Assembly: GCA_946902875.1 (NCBI GenBank)
Contig: OX336340.1
Coordinates: forward strand, 23,017,566-23,081,565
From: Nematopogon swammerdamellus
Taxonomy: Eukaryota; Arthropoda; Insecta; Lepidoptera; Adelidae
DNA: 64,000 nt
Direction: 5' to 3'
Position 1 is the first letter of the stretch. Each line of letters starts with the position of its first letter. The notes below the pieces were generated by a model. The model had not been told where the DNA came from. It saw only the letters and a list, made by a program, of their open reading frames with translations, and searched no databases. Shown in pieces: positions 1 through 10,696 of this stretch. The translations under genes and the position numbers were made by a program.

Positions 1-516
1 GGCTTTTGTCACTTCAGGTCACTAGGGGGGGTCCAAAATTTGGCTAAAATCCGTCACGTGGTTTATGAATGCTCCCTGAGGCCAGAAACCTGGACCGTCA
101 AATTGTCCTTTGACCACAAATATTGAAACGCACTCAACGCCGAGTTACAAGGAGATTGGAAGTTAATCAGCTATCTTATACAAAGTATGTCTGCTTTCCG
201 TCGAAAGCTGGATATATTTGAATAAGCTGAATATATTTCTCAGACCTCTATAAAAATTTTCAAAGTTTCCGGACCGTACTAGACAATACTTGTTGACCCC
301 TGGCTTAGGGGATTCTAATAGAAATTTCTAGTGCAAAACATCACAGATCCTATACGTCAAAACCCAAATGACGCAAATCGAAGTAACAGATATCTCCGAA
401 TGCGTTCACTTCTGACCCAGTGAAGGGATCCTCGCCACGTAAACATTGTTCACACTTGACCGGTTCTTTAAATACTGGTGTACAATAAAGTATATTTTGA
501 TATGATTTAATCTCAG
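1..516. other. Unassigned sequence before the first visible exon
   Basis: No open frame, RNA gene or recognisable repeat was found here. It ends in a pyrimidine-rich stretch and an AG at 515-516 that can serve as the acceptor of the following exon, so it is probably intron. Confidence 0.4.
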
Positions 517-729
517 GACCATCACTTCACGTCCATATCCGGCGTTCATCCAATCGGTGTGTCGTGCGCATTGCCTGTCAAAGATGAGTACTACGACGTG
601 CCGATCACTGAAGAGTTTAACTTCAAGCCCGCAACTCCGGTGGAGACAGAACTGCGCCCTGTGGAGCGCTCGGGTGGAGATGAATTGAAGAGCCTTAGCT
701 CCATACGTTCCCTATGTATGGTGCCCAGG
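517..729 (+). CDS. Zinc-finger gene, exon with pre-finger region (tentative)
   Basis: The open frame runs from an acceptor AG at 515-516 to a donor AGG|GTAACG at 729/730, ending in phase 0 as the next exon requires. It encodes a finger-free stretch containing DEYYDVPITEEFNF. An alternative donor after 720 would also keep phase. Coding-like composition supports it, but homology was not recognised. Confidence 0.5.
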
Positions 730-3700
730 GTAACGATATTGTCCACTCTTACATTATGGCGTACTGTGTGCATTTAATGTTTCGGTAAGATCCCGACCCC
801 CGTCACCCCACCCGTTCCTAATACATTCCTAATTAGCATCATTAATGACTCAGAAGCACTCATTGTGGATGCACGTTTATTAGATCGGGAGATATCGTGT
901 TATCATCGTAAAATTTATGAATGGTTAGTAACTATGTAACTTTTTTTTCCATAGAAAATTACTATGGTGTCATATAAACCGAAGTCAAATAAGGTTGTTT
1001 ATCTTGTAGAAGGAAGCATCTAGTCGAGACTTTTCCAGAACTCGCAAAAAAACGTCGTATGACACGACATTTTTCGAGGGCTGAAAAAAGGCGATTTGCA
1101 GGGAGTATATTGTGTCTATATGTGCAATCAAAGTTGCGTGTTGGTTATTTCTAAAACAGATTATGTTATTTGATTAAGTGAAAACCAAGGCTAATTTAAA
1201 GGTAATTTTGTGTTATAAATAAATTTGATTGAATAAATATTGAAGCTTTAATATATTGTCGTAAAATTTACGAATGGTTAGTGATAATGTTACTCGAAAT
1301 TAAGCTTAGTGATCTAGGGTTAATTAAGCTTTAATCTGCATTTGATTTTATGTTATAATTTGTAATAATTTTTTGACGTGAATACGTCTTTTAAATTTGT
1401 TTCCATAGTGGGAGCCAATCCAGAAAACTGATGATAACAAAATCGGGGGATACAGTTTGGTGTTGCAGCTTCATATCTATCATCTACATCCAAAATTTAA
1501 ATACACCACTCGATAGCTAAAGGATCAAAGAATTCGTTACGTAATACGCTCTAGGAAAATATTACCCGTTACATACACATATTCACGTTAAACACACGTC
1601 CGTGTCCACAACACAGCCACACTCCGATTTTTTTTCTTCTATTTTTTATCTAAGTAGTATCTGTTGTTTTTTGATGTGATAACGTCTAATAAATTGATGA
1701 ACACCGGCTGCACACACGAAAAAGTGTCACGTTCCCTCTGAGCGCGCAAGCGAGAGCGCGTAACAAGCGATAGAGAGGCACAATGGGCCCAAGCGGCAGT
1801 GTTGCCAAACGTACGGTAATTGCCGTATCGTACGGTAATCGAGGCTAGAAATCGACAAATGTACGGCGTACGGCAGCGATAGGGGTGCTGTACGAAAAAA
1901 TACGGTAATTCTTATAGCTGTGTTTCTTTATGACGTTATCACGTAAAACTATCGTCCGTAAACCGACTTTACAGACAACCAATTTTTTATCTTCTCCTTT
2001 TCCTTCCATATGTCGATTTTGTCATTGAGAAGTATGTGTGACTGTGTTATTTGATGTGTCTTGTTCGATGCTATCAATGTCACATGCGCATAATTTTACT
2101 GTTTTACCATGAGATCTTGTGACATATTCCGCTTAATGTCTGCGTGCAATCGTTTTATTATCCGTGAAATAAGTCCGCCTTTACCGCCTTCCAATATAAC
2201 AATAACATTCTGGTTGTCTCTGCAAAATGTCTTTAGAGCAGGATTTCTCAAACTTTTTTTTTCAGGTACCACTAAAACCAATATGTTTGGCGGCGTACCA
2301 CCTTTACCTACAAGAAGCTAATAATAATATTTATCTTCTAAATCTACATTCTTAAATTCTCTTTGGAGGTTAGCATCGCACCTAAGTTCAATTAATGATT
2401 CTATTTCCTCGGATGTAAGTGATCTCGGATCTAAAATTTGATTTCTTATCAAATTTAGTTCTGAAAAATCTTCTTATCGTGTGGGGCCGGTACTTAAAAA
2501 GAATAGCCCCACTGCATATCTCCCCGTGCATGTCGTAAAAGGCGACTAAGGGATAAGAACAAGATGTCGCGCTAAAGGGCGAAAGGCTAGCCACCTCTCA
2601 CCTTGGCGCGGTCCTTCCACCTTGTCATGCAGCAGGTGGGTCTTCGTGCCTCACTTGCTGCTTGATAGTTATCTTGTCCGTATACTGTGCTAAACGTGGT
2701 GGTCGGTGTTGTGCTTTAATTTACCAGAGTACTTATGGGAGTGAAAGTTGGGTATGGCAGGCGAAGCATGAGAGCAGGATAAATGATGTCGAAATGCGCG
2801 CGTTGAGAGGAGTATGTGTGGAATAGGAGGAGTATGTGTGCCTGTAGAATGGATGATAGGAGACTAATGAAAGAAATCTATGGAGCGAATGTTAGTGGAA
2901 GAGTCGGGAAGGGTCGCCCTAGACACACGTACCTGGACCAGATCGGGCATGTGCTCGAAAAGGGTCAGGTGCGTAGTACCCGTAACCGACGAGCATGTAT
3001 GAAGAACATTATGAGAGTGGAAGAGGCGGCAAAAGTGTGTCAGGATCGTGGCGCGTGGGGTTTGGGTTGTTTGCGTGGGTTGGGTCCGTTGTCTTTGCCT
3101 GCCCCACTGGGAGGCAGGCAGGCGTGACGTTATGTATGTGTATGTATGTATGAACTTATAGCACAACACCGATTACTCTGCTTACCCTGATTGTCGGGAT
3201 ACAAAAGCGTGAGTTATGTATGTATGTATGTATGTAAAATCTTCTTTCAAATATTCTTCGGAACTCACTATGAGCATTTGACAATGGATTTTATATTGCT
3301 AAGAACATCAGAATTCAAATTATATGTATGTTCATCAACAAAACTTTCTAAATTAGGATTATGGCACTTGCCGCTTATTAAATTTTGTAGAGCATAATGT
3401 TTCATTTTTTCGCGTACCATCTCGAAGCAGTCCGCGTACCATAGTTTGAGAACCGCTGATTTAGAGCAATAAAGTGTTCTATCTATGGATGAGGATAGGT
3501 GGAACAACAGCAGCGGAAGGATCCCGCCGAGCTGCTCGCCAGGTGGAGTCGTCTCGAGTACGAGGTGTTCGACCTGACGGAAGAGCAGCAGCTGGCTGAG
3601 CTGGAGAGCAAGCGCCGGTCGCAGCGCTACCTCGACCGGAGGCACAAGTGCGAGAAGTGTGCTGTCAGCTTCCACGAGCTGGACTCTATAGAGAAACACA

Positions 3701-6700
3701 TGCTGATGCACGACGAGGTGAGCTTTGTTAGAGCTCTTCCACCCTTTGTACAAACTATTGTTGTTAAACCTTTGCCCCTTGTATCTTTTTGGTATAGTCT
3801 GTTTTTTTGGAAGACGGAGGAAAGTGACGTTTGGAGTGTTGCCAGTTTCTGGCAAATTTTAAATAGGCATGTAGTTGCTATCGATACTTTTATCGATTGA
3901 TTAACTAATTAAATGCTGTAAACTCTGATATTTACCGAATTGTGGATTTAATTGACAACATATTAAGCTAAATCTAGCTAGAAAAATGTTAAGTTTAAGG
4001 CAGCGCCACAGGTAGCGCATAATATGTGTGAAGGTGTGTCGTGTCGTGTAAAAGTCGATAATATTTTCATCGACTACAATCACTAGTGGTGCAAAGCGTG
4101 CAACATTCTAATGTCAGTCAAACGTCAATTTACTCCGTCTTCCAAAAAAACAGACTATAGATAGCGTAGCCGTAGATACACTTTTTAGTTTCTTGTATGG
4201 CGACCCCCGTGAATTTGTTACTTTTTATTATTTGTTAAATCGGCCATAATAACACATATTCTGTGAAAATTTCAATGGGCTACCTATTACGGTTCAAGAG
4301 ATACCGCCCTCGGACAGACAGATAGCCAGACGGCGTAGGCTTAGTAATAGGGTTCCGTACGACGACAGATACGGAACCCTAAAAATCATTGATTCTACAG
4401 ACTGAAAACATTCCGAATATTATGAATTCCCTTGACACTAGTCACGGTGATGTCAACAACATTTTGGAATGCTGTATTTCATATTTGGAATTTGGAATTG
4501 GAAAAAATACATCCCGACCAGGATTCAAACCTGGGTCTCTGGCTTGAGCTGCCAACGCGATAACCAACTACGCAACCGGGCTGTGACGTATCATCTCCAA
4601 ATTTTCGATCTTATTGCACCTTTATGCATGATGGATGTCGCACAATTTTTGCTCAACTTGCACGGTTCCATATTGAACCTTATTTCAGTTTGTACGACAT
4701 CTAACAAACACTTTCCGCAGAGTCGAGGTCTACACACGTGCAACATATGCCAAGTGCACTTCGCGCGGCAGCAGCAGCTGTCGGTGCACGCGGGCGGACA
4801 CCGGCGGCGCTGGCGCTGCCTCCGCTGCGGCGAGGTCGTCACGAAGAGCGAGTACCTGACGCCGCACCACGCCAGCTGCACCGGCAGCCCGCCCATACCC
4901 TGCGAGGTGTGCGGCAAACTCTATGCGTGAGTACCCAAACTACTTTATTTATTTATTTATTTATAATCATCCTAAAAAGTGAAATTAATAACTACCCAAC
5001 TAAAGTACCCGCCTTATTTTTGACATGTGAAACAATTGAAAATAATCAGCTTCCTTATTAGAAAATAGAGGGCTGTAACTTGCAATATCAATACTTGGAC
5101 GAACGGACAACTGTGCCCTGGGTTCCTTGATGTAATTTTGTTGGAAACCAATGCTCTAAGCGCACGGGAATTTTTTTTCAGATAGGTGTCTGTGCACACT
5201 CGGACAAGTCTTAGTGTATTTAAAAATAATGTTATAATGTGTTATTGTGCATCGAGCAAAAAATAGCCTTCGTCCATTACAAAAATGGATAAAAATCAAC
5301 TCAACAACTTTTGTACCGTGTGGGGCCGGCACTTTGTACCGTGTGGGGCCGGCACTTTAAAAGAATAGCCCCATTGCATCTCTCCACGTGTATGTCGTAA
5401 AAGGCGACTACGGGATATGACCCCTTCTTCTTACTAGGTGGTAGGGTTTAACCCGCCCGGGTTGGTCGAAACGGCTATGAAACGACATGAAATGAAGGGA
5501 ACCACTGACATGGCACCTAGTTCACCCGGTGTTATGGGCTGACATCACGGATGTTGTAGGTGATGTAGCAAACCGTGTAAGTTTAAAAAAAAAACACTTT
5601 TTGTCAGCTTCGGTAGCACGCTGGTGCCTGTAAAATTTTGGGTGGTTAACGCTGGCAGTTGGTGTGGTACAGTTCAACATGTATTGGTAACACTGCACTG
5701 AATGAAGATGCCTCGAATTATGAAAATTGTATGCGCCCTCCGTCCGGTTTAGTGCGGTCGACACGACCAAAGGGAAACACTGACATGGCGCCTAGTTCGC
5801 CTAGGTGTGATGGGCGGACTTCATGGGCATAGTAGGATGATGTAGAACTTTGAAAGACAAATGGGTGTTCGCTCGTCAAGGGATATCGATCAACTGTTCA
5901 CTTACTTACCCACACCGCCAACTTCTCGCCGAACTTGTGCGGCGTACGCGAAGCGTTTAAAGCGTTTACCGTTTGGACACCGGGTGGCTAAGCTCAAGTG
6001 GCAGTGGGCTGGGCACGTTAGCCGAAGAGACGACGACCGTTGGAGTAACCATGTCTGTAGGACTGGCGGCTGTGGACTGGAAAACGGAGTGTGGGAAGAC
6101 CACCCACCAGTTGGGACGACGACATCAAGTACGTCGGCAGAAAACAGTAGTTCCGTACCGCTGAAGGCCGGGAGGACTGGAGGAAAATTAGAAAGGCGTA
6201 TGTCCAGCAGTGGACGCTTACACGCTGACTGACTGACTGACTGTTCACTTACTACTGTCGGAAAGAAGTACCTGCTATGCTAATGATTCTACAGTTGACA
6301 TGTTCGGATGTCTGGTTCGCAGGGACAAGCTACGCCTTCGAAAGCATGTCACGATGACGCACAAAACGACACGCAAGTACGTGTGTGACTTTTGCGGGCA
6401 GGCCTTCCGGGAGAAGCAACAGATTATACATCACATCCGCACGCACACGCGCGAAAGGCCCTTCAAGTGTACGGTCTGCGGCAAACGCTCGTCTACGTCC
6501 ACCACGCACCGTATGCACATGGAGGTAGGCTCGCGAGTTTTTTCTTTTTCTCTAATTTTTGCGTCACACTCCAAAGGTGCGGAATGGGATTCCGGTGAAT
6601 ATCTTTTCATACTCCTACAATCCACGGATCTTCAAATCACGGGTCAATGGCCTCTCCCCAGCTAATTTAGTTCACCTATAAGCCAGACTGGCGCTTCCTC

Positions 6701-9700
6701 GGGGGTGAAATTGCCCGTGCCTGAGGATCCGACCTCCAGCACAGCCACCGAGTTGGGTGCATTAAAAAAACATTTGACTATATCAGCCTCATAGTAACTG
6801 TTGTGGAAATAGCTTCTTACTTTTATATACTACTAACTACGCTGTCCTTACAAAGAGCGGTTGTAAAAATGTATTGTTATGTATTAACCTCTTGACTTCC
6901 CACCTATTTGTTATGCTTACCCTGAAAATGACGCGTCCCATCCCGACTCGATGCGGCGTTGACCAAATCGAAACGGGACCGTCTAAAACTGTTCAGGTGG
7001 ACTGTATATTATGTAGGTGTCGGTGGAAAGGTGAAGAAAACTCGAAATATTGTCAGCAAGGCACAGTCTTCTCTTCACACCGTTGCTCGTGCTCACACTC
7101 GCCCACACAGCCAGCAGAGCTCTCGAGCAGTGTTCGACGCGCTTGTGAAAATTGCAATGCGGTTTGTCCGTTACGGGACCTCTATATATACTGCTGCTGG
7201 CTTAATGGAGCGAGTGGTGACGCTGTTACAAGAAGCAACGGCTGGAAAGAAGTGAGCCATTCTATTCAGTAACGTATTTTTAACGGTTTTCAACGGATTT
7301 TAATGGATAATTTTATTTGTCGATCGTTCCGTCGTTATCACCCCCCTTTGGCTTCCACACCATTTTCCCCATCGCGACTTTTGAGTGCCGACCTTGACAT
7401 AAACCCAGATATTTTGTAAACTAATGAAGTTAGATCAATAAACTCTCGAACTTGGCTGCTTTTTTTTCAACTAGAACATTCACAGTTATTTTTGTGCCAC
7501 AGATTCACAAGAAAAAGACGAAGAGCCCCGAAACGTACTGCGTCGAATGCAACAAATACTTCAAGAACAAGTATATCCTCAGGAAGCACTTCAAGGATTC
7601 TCTCAAGCACGTCACCAGAGAATCATATCCGTAAGTTGAATACAAGGGGTCCAGCGGCAGATTTCCGATTTAGAAATTTTATAAAAAAAAATTAACATAG
7701 ACCAATATTTTTTAAATATCACATTTCTTAAATGTCGACCTTAATTTTGTATGCACTCCTCCAACCTGTTTCGCATATTATCAAAAACACGCTTACACAG
7801 TGCTCTCGAAATTACGTTTATTCAGCTCGCATACTGTCTTTTAACTGTGAGATATCGGCAGGAGCAGATTTTATTGTAGATGAGACTTTTCAGGATTATA
7901 GCCCCACAGAAGCTATTTCGCTCTCTGTTAATCAAACGTTGGCAGCACATTTTATTTTTTATTTTTATGGAAACTGACACGGTTGGCTACATCACCTACA
8001 ACATCCGTGATGTCAGTACACCATAACACCGGGTGTACTAGGTGCCAGGTCAGTGTTTCCCTTCGGTCGTGCCGGCTACACTGAACTGTACGGCAAACTA
8101 TTTACATATGCCGTTTCGACCGACGTTTCATTCAGTGCGGTGGTATCAACCCGGGCGGGTTGAACCCTACCACCTAGTAAGGTAAGAAGGGAAAGGACTT
8201 ACAGTTTTACGTGGAATCCGAACCACGATTAGCCTCCAACGGTCGAGCGGTCACCCATGCAAGAACTGACCGCACCCAGCGTTGCTTAACAATCAATAGC
8301 GACAGTCGACTGTCTGCACCACTGAGCTATCGAGGCTGACGAAAATACAATGAGGAATGACGAGATGTAGCCCCACAGAAGCTATTTCGCTCTCTGTTAA
8401 TCAAACGTTGCCAGCACATAGCTCGTTTTATTTTTTAGGCATGTTTATATTGTTCTGCCCATGTAACTGCCAAACTTATAACATGTTGAAATGAACTTTG
8501 TATAGACACGCGTGCACGGAATGCGACCAGCGCTTCAGCAGAACAGCCACGCTGCTCGTGCACATGAACACGACTCACCTGGACAAGCGCTCGTACGTGT
8601 GCCCGCTGTGCAGCAAGGCGTACTACACGCGCGGCACGCTCACCGCGCACACGCGCGAGAAGCACACGCCCGGCGCGTGCACCAGGGACCACCTGTGCGG
8701 TGTGTGCAGTAAGGTTTTTAGGGTGAGTGCAGCGGCGTATTTTAGTTGTTTTTTTTTTATGGAAACTGCCACGGTTGGCTACATCACCTACAACATCCGT
8801 GATGTCAGCCCATAACACCGGGTGAACTAGCCTACCAACCCGGCCCGGATAAACCCTGTCATTGTCTTCCTCTACGGAGACAATCCATGCTGCATCGTCA
8901 TAGCCCCAGTGCAACATTGCTATCGCTTACTCGCTCTCGCTTGCCTACCGAAGACAGGAGCGAGAGAGAAACATGAAATCGCTCACCCTTCATCGGGCGA
9001 CCGTCGCAATCTTCGTGTTTCTCTCTCACTCCTGTCACAGGGAGGCAAGCGAGAGTGAGTAAGCGATAGCAACGTCGCAGTATGGCTATGACGATGCAGC
9101 ATGGCATGTCTTCGTAGAGGGAGACAATGACAGTTGGCTCTGGACCTACAGTTTAACATGGAATCCGAACCACGGTCAGCCTCCAACAGTCGAGCGGTCA
9201 CCCATCCAAGTACTGACCGCGCTCAGGGTTGATTAACAACAGTCGACTGACCGCACCACTGAGGTACCGAGGCTGACGAATTTCCTTATCCCTTAGTCGA
9301 TTTTTACGACATGCGACAGGGAGAGATGCAGTGGGGCTATTCTTTTTAAGTATCGGCCCCACACGGTACACATGGTACCGTGCCAACATATCGTCGCCTA
9401 AGTATCAACACCGCAGAAGTCATTTTTAAACGGAAAAAACATTTAAATGTCATTGGATAGAGGATTCAAAGACGCGTCTTCTAATTGGTTGCTCAAATGC
9501 CTAACAACCAATCAGATGCCGTAGAGGGCTAAGAATGTACAGCGCGGAAGTCACCTGCTTCGGATTGTTTTGGCAAACACAGCGTATGTCATCAGTTCAC
9601 CATAGTGTTCGCCAAACATACTGAATAAAGGTGAATTTGTCATTTATTTTTCTTTCATGGGATTTGGAATATTTTGTTTAATACCCTGTAATAATTTAAA

Positions 9701-10679
9701 ATAAAGATGCTTGAAAAACTTGCGAAATAATAGATTTTTTGTTGTTCCTGCAAAATGGCCAAAAATGACTTCCGCGGTGTTGATACCTAAGCGACGATAT
9801 GGCACGCAATGTTTCGGTCACTTTAAAATGCCGTGCCATATGCTGCCACGCGATGTTCGAGCGGGTAAACAACCTTCATACACAGTGTATATTATACAGT
9901 AACAACTCCATGTTCTATTATAATTTTTTTTTTATATTATTATTAATAGGCTAACAGCTATTAGCTGATGCGCCTATATCACAACACTTATTTAGTTAAT
10001 ATTATATATATTTTTTTGTTTTTGTTTATTAATTTATTTAGTTTTTTTTAGTTTTTTTTTTATGATTGTCCAGTTTGTTTCTAATAAGACATTATTCAAA
10101 GGTTAAAGGTACAGTAGGCGGTCGGTAATCCGGCTCCCAAATTTATTCGCCTATGCCGGATTGCTGGATATAAAGCATTTATGTATTAATTATGAATTAC
10201 GTATTGTGTCACATATGTGACACAATACGTAATTCAACAAAAAAAAAAACAAGACGCGTAGTTTCGCTGTCGAGGTCGGGGCCGGACTGAGCGAGTGAGC
10301 AAATTTTGCTATGCTCACCCGAATCCCCCGCTCTATAATCCGGCAGTAGTGCCGGATTATAGAGCGGGTCAGCTGAGGCTAAAAATGCCGGAATACTGGG
10401 CGTGCCGGACTGTCGAGCACCGGATTACCGAGCGCCTACTGTAATTTGTGTTTTACACAAGCGTGTAACAAGCGTACTGAGACTTATCCACGTTCCTATC
10501 TGCAGACAAGCAGCCTACTGAAGGCGCACTCGCGCGTGCACACGAAAGAGCGGCCGTACGTCTGCCTCGTCTGCCCGGCCACGTTCAGCTTCAACGCCGC
10601 TCTCTACACGCACACAAAGCTCAAGCACAAGATGACGCCGGCTCAACTCAAGCTAAAGCTGGGCATTAAGAAGACTTGA
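517..10679 (+). CDS. C2H2 zinc-finger protein, seven exons, 5' end incomplete
   Basis: Proposed join: 517-729, 3499-3717, 4721-4926, 6323-6524, 7503-7630, 8506-8722, 10506-10679. Phases agree at every junction and all introns are GT-AG. The product has an acidic/basic N-terminal stretch without fingers, then eleven C2H2 units. Finger 1 (CEKC...HMLMH) is in exon 2, and fingers 2, 3 and the start of 4 are in exon 3. Finger 3 ends H-x3-C and is degenerate. Several fingers are completed across splice sites, for example CGVCSKVFR|TSSLLKAH. Linkers such as HTRERPF and HTKERPY are the usual TGEKP-type spacers. C2H2 arrays of this kind bind DNA in the nucleus, but no specific target or orthologue can be named. 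Upstream coding exons probably lie outside the window. The first exon and its donor are the least certain part. Confidence 0.82.
730..2230. other. Intron sequence, AT-rich, mostly unassigned
   Basis: No gene seen. Positions 1801-1920 hold several irregular copies of TACGGTAAT in both orientations. A short segment, AAATTTA(C/T)GAATGGTTAGT, occurs twice (about 910 and 1266). Confidence 0.4.
2476..3235 (+). mobile_element. SINE-like retroposon (family A) inserted in the hAT element
   Basis: It is flanked by perfect 11-bp direct repeats AAAATCTTCTT at 2465-2475 and 3236-3246, a target-site duplication. It begins with the GTGTGGGGCCGGTACTT module and ends in a (TATG)n tail. Other copies lie at 16345-16680 and 33510-33905 in the opposite orientation. 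This copy is itself split by a LINE fragment. Confidence 0.75.
2737..3153 (+). mobile_element. LINE 3'-end fragment (reverse-transcriptase ORF tail)
   Basis: Encodes a C-terminal non-LTR retrotransposon segment with GKGRPRHTYLDQIGHVL and STRNRRACMKNIM, ending in a TATG microsatellite. ACTTAT lies on both sides (2731-2736 and 3154-3159), consistent with insertion into the family A retroposon. A related fragment lies in the kinase gene at 37214-37430. The clade was not determined. Confidence 0.7.
3499..3717 (+). CDS. Zinc-finger gene, exon 2 of visible set (finger 1)
   Basis: Acceptor GATAG|GTG and donor GACGAG|GTGAGC. It contains 73 codons in phase 0, with a Glu/Arg-rich segment (LTEEQQLAELESKRR) then finger 1 CEKCAVSF...KHMLMH. 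Confidence 0.85.
3795..4157. mobile_element. Foldback MITE, TA-flanked
   Basis: Imperfect inverted repeats of about 40 bp start with TAGTCTGTTTTTTTGGAAGA. TA occurs on both outer sides (3793-3794, 4158-4159), compatible with a Tc1/mariner-type non-autonomous element. Confidence 0.6.
4160..4385 (+). mobile_element. SINE family C copy, 5'-truncated
   Basis: Shares the body CTTTTTAGTTTCTTGTATGG and the tail TACGGAACCCTAAAAA with the longer copy at 11520-11870. It lacks the tRNA-like head. Confidence 0.55.
4480..4700 (-). mobile_element. tRNA-derived SINE copy
   Basis: On the minus strand it has an A-box-like TGCGTAGTTGGTTATCGC followed by a B-box-like GGTTTGAATCC. A second copy in the same relative layout lies at 14130-14325. 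It sits just before the acceptor of the exon at 4721. Confidence 0.55.
4721..4926 (+). CDS. Zinc-finger gene, exon 3 (fingers 2, 3 and start of 4)
   Basis: Acceptor CCGCAG|AGT and donor TATGC|GTGAGT, ending in phase 2. Encodes TCNICQVHF...HAGGH, the degenerate CLRCGEVV...HHASC unit and CEVCGKLYA, whose histidines lie in the next exon. Confidence 0.88.
4927..5315. other. Intron sequence with a (TTTA)n run
   Basis: A short TTTA microsatellite lies near 4943-4964. Nothing else was recognised. Confidence 0.4.
5316..5597 (+). mobile_element. SINE-like retroposon family B
   Basis: Contains a duplicated GTGTGGGGCCGGCACTTT head, GGTAGGGTTTAACCCGCCCG, the GGGCTGACATCACGGATG segment and an A-rich end at about 5584-5593. 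The same family recurs at 7951, 8735, 10697, 15783, 24005, 34640 and 34976. Confidence 0.65.
5625..5860 (+). mobile_element. Diverged family B retroposon remnant
   Basis: The 3' half resembles family B (GGGAAACACTGACATGGCGC and following). The 5' half is diverged. It adjoins the previous copy and a LINE fragment. Confidence 0.45.
5930..6243 (+). mobile_element. LINE 3'-end fragment with (CTGA)n tail
   Basis: Frame-disrupted coding remains resemble the C-terminus of insect non-LTR retrotransposons (VAKLKWQWAGHVSRR, then GRPPTRW-like and DWRK-like remains). It ends in a CTGA tandem tail at about 6225-6243. Confidence 0.65.
6323..6524 (+). CDS. Zinc-finger gene, exon 4 (fingers 4-6)
   Basis: Acceptor TTCGCAG|GGA and donor ATGGAG|GTAGGC; one base completes the split Ala codon. 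Completes finger 4 (KLRLRKHVTMTH), encodes finger 5 (CDFCGQAF...HHIRTH) and most of finger 6 (CTVCGKRS...HRMHME), whose last His is the second residue of the next exon. Confidence 0.9.
6525..7502. other. Intron with an unassigned open frame at 6959-7255
   Basis: The stretch 6959-7255 (+) is open for 98 codons and reads like a basic protein (HTRPHSQQSSRAVFDALVKI), but no family was recognised and splice signals place it inside an intron. The rest, including 6660-6830, shows no assignable feature. Confidence 0.3.
7503..7630 (+). CDS. Zinc-finger gene, exon 5 (end of finger 6, finger 7)
   Basis: Acceptor GCCACAG|ATT and donor TATCC|GTAAGT, phase 2 at its end. Encodes IHKKKTK, then CVECNKYFKNKYILRKH with a long H-to-H spacing. 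Confidence 0.88.
7899..8420. repeat. 52-bp direct repeat bracketing a SINE insertion
   Basis: Positions 7899-7950 and 8369-8420 are the same 52-bp sequence (TAGCCCCACAGAAGC...CAGCACAT) with one mismatch. They flank the family B/5S-like retroposon. This is much longer than an ordinary target duplication. Confidence 0.75.
7951..8340 (-). mobile_element. SINE with 5S-rRNA-like head and family B body
   Basis: Read on the minus strand, 8205-8340 contains TTAAGCAACG, GTGCGGTCAGTTCTTGCATG and GGTGACCGCTCG, matching the 3' half of 5S rRNA including the internal promoter region. It then runs into the family B body and an A-rich end. This is the layout of a SINE3-type element. Confidence 0.65.
8506..8722 (+). 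CDS. Zinc-finger gene, exon 6 (fingers 8, 9, first half of 10)
   Basis: Acceptor TTTGTATAG|ACA and donor TTTAGG|GTGAGT. Encodes CTECDQRF...HMNTTH, CPLCSKAYY...HTREKH and CGVCSKVFR, the last completed in the terminal exon. Confidence 0.9.
8735..9377 (-). mobile_element. Second 5S-headed SINE, interrupted by a MITE
   Basis: 8735-8856 is a family B tail in reverse. 9149-9275 read in reverse contains GCGGTCAGTACTTGGATGG and GTGACCGC, a close 5S rRNA match. 9276-9377 carries the alternative GGGGCC head module. A foldback element (8857-9131) separates the parts. Confidence 0.6.
8857..9131. mobile_element. Foldback MITE inside a SINE
   Basis: Long imperfect inverted repeats: the left end GTCATTGTCT, CATGCTGCATCGTCATAGCC and GCTATCGCTTACTCGCTCTC are mirrored at the right end. 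The middle is AG-rich spacer. Confidence 0.6.
9380..9812. mobile_element. Foldback MITE with ~45-bp inverted repeats
   Basis: ATATCGTCGCCTAAGTATCA near 9386 and GATACCTAAGCGACGATATG near 9781 are inverted, extending through ACACCGC(A)GAAGTCATTTTT. The interior is unassigned. Confidence 0.6.
10112..10441. mobile_element. Pogo-like MITE
   Basis: Terminal inverted repeats CAGTAGGCG(G/C)TCGGTAATC are flanked by TA at 10110-10111 and 10442-10443. The CAGT...CGGTAATCCGG end is typical of pogo-group Tc1/mariner elements. No transposase remains in 330 bp. Confidence 0.7.
10506..10679 (+). CDS. Zinc-finger gene, terminal exon (finger 10 end, finger 11)
   Basis: Acceptor ATCTGCAG|ACA and stop TGA at 10677-10679. 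Encodes TSSLLKAHSRVH, the linker TKERPY and CLVCPATF...HTKLKH, then a Lys-rich tail ending GIKKT. Confidence 0.9.
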   Translation, partial: TSSLLKAHSRVHTKERPYVCLVCPATFSFNAALYTHTKLKHKMTPAQLKLKLGIKKT

Positions 10680-10696
10680 ACGCTTGAATTAAAATT

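Larger units (their letters stand above)
2239..3458. mobile_element. hAT-type DNA transposon remnant with 8-bp target duplication
   Basis: Left end CAGGATTTCTCAAACT and right end AGTTTGAGAACCGCTG are inverted repeats of the usual hAT type. They are flanked by 8-bp sequences CTTTAGAG (2231-2238) and ATTTAGAG (3459-3466), 7 of 8 matching. The interior on the minus strand retains a short stretch resembling a hAT transposase C-terminus (EEIESLIELRCD, around 2370-2450). The element is interrupted by a younger retroposon and is inactive. Confidence 0.65.
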
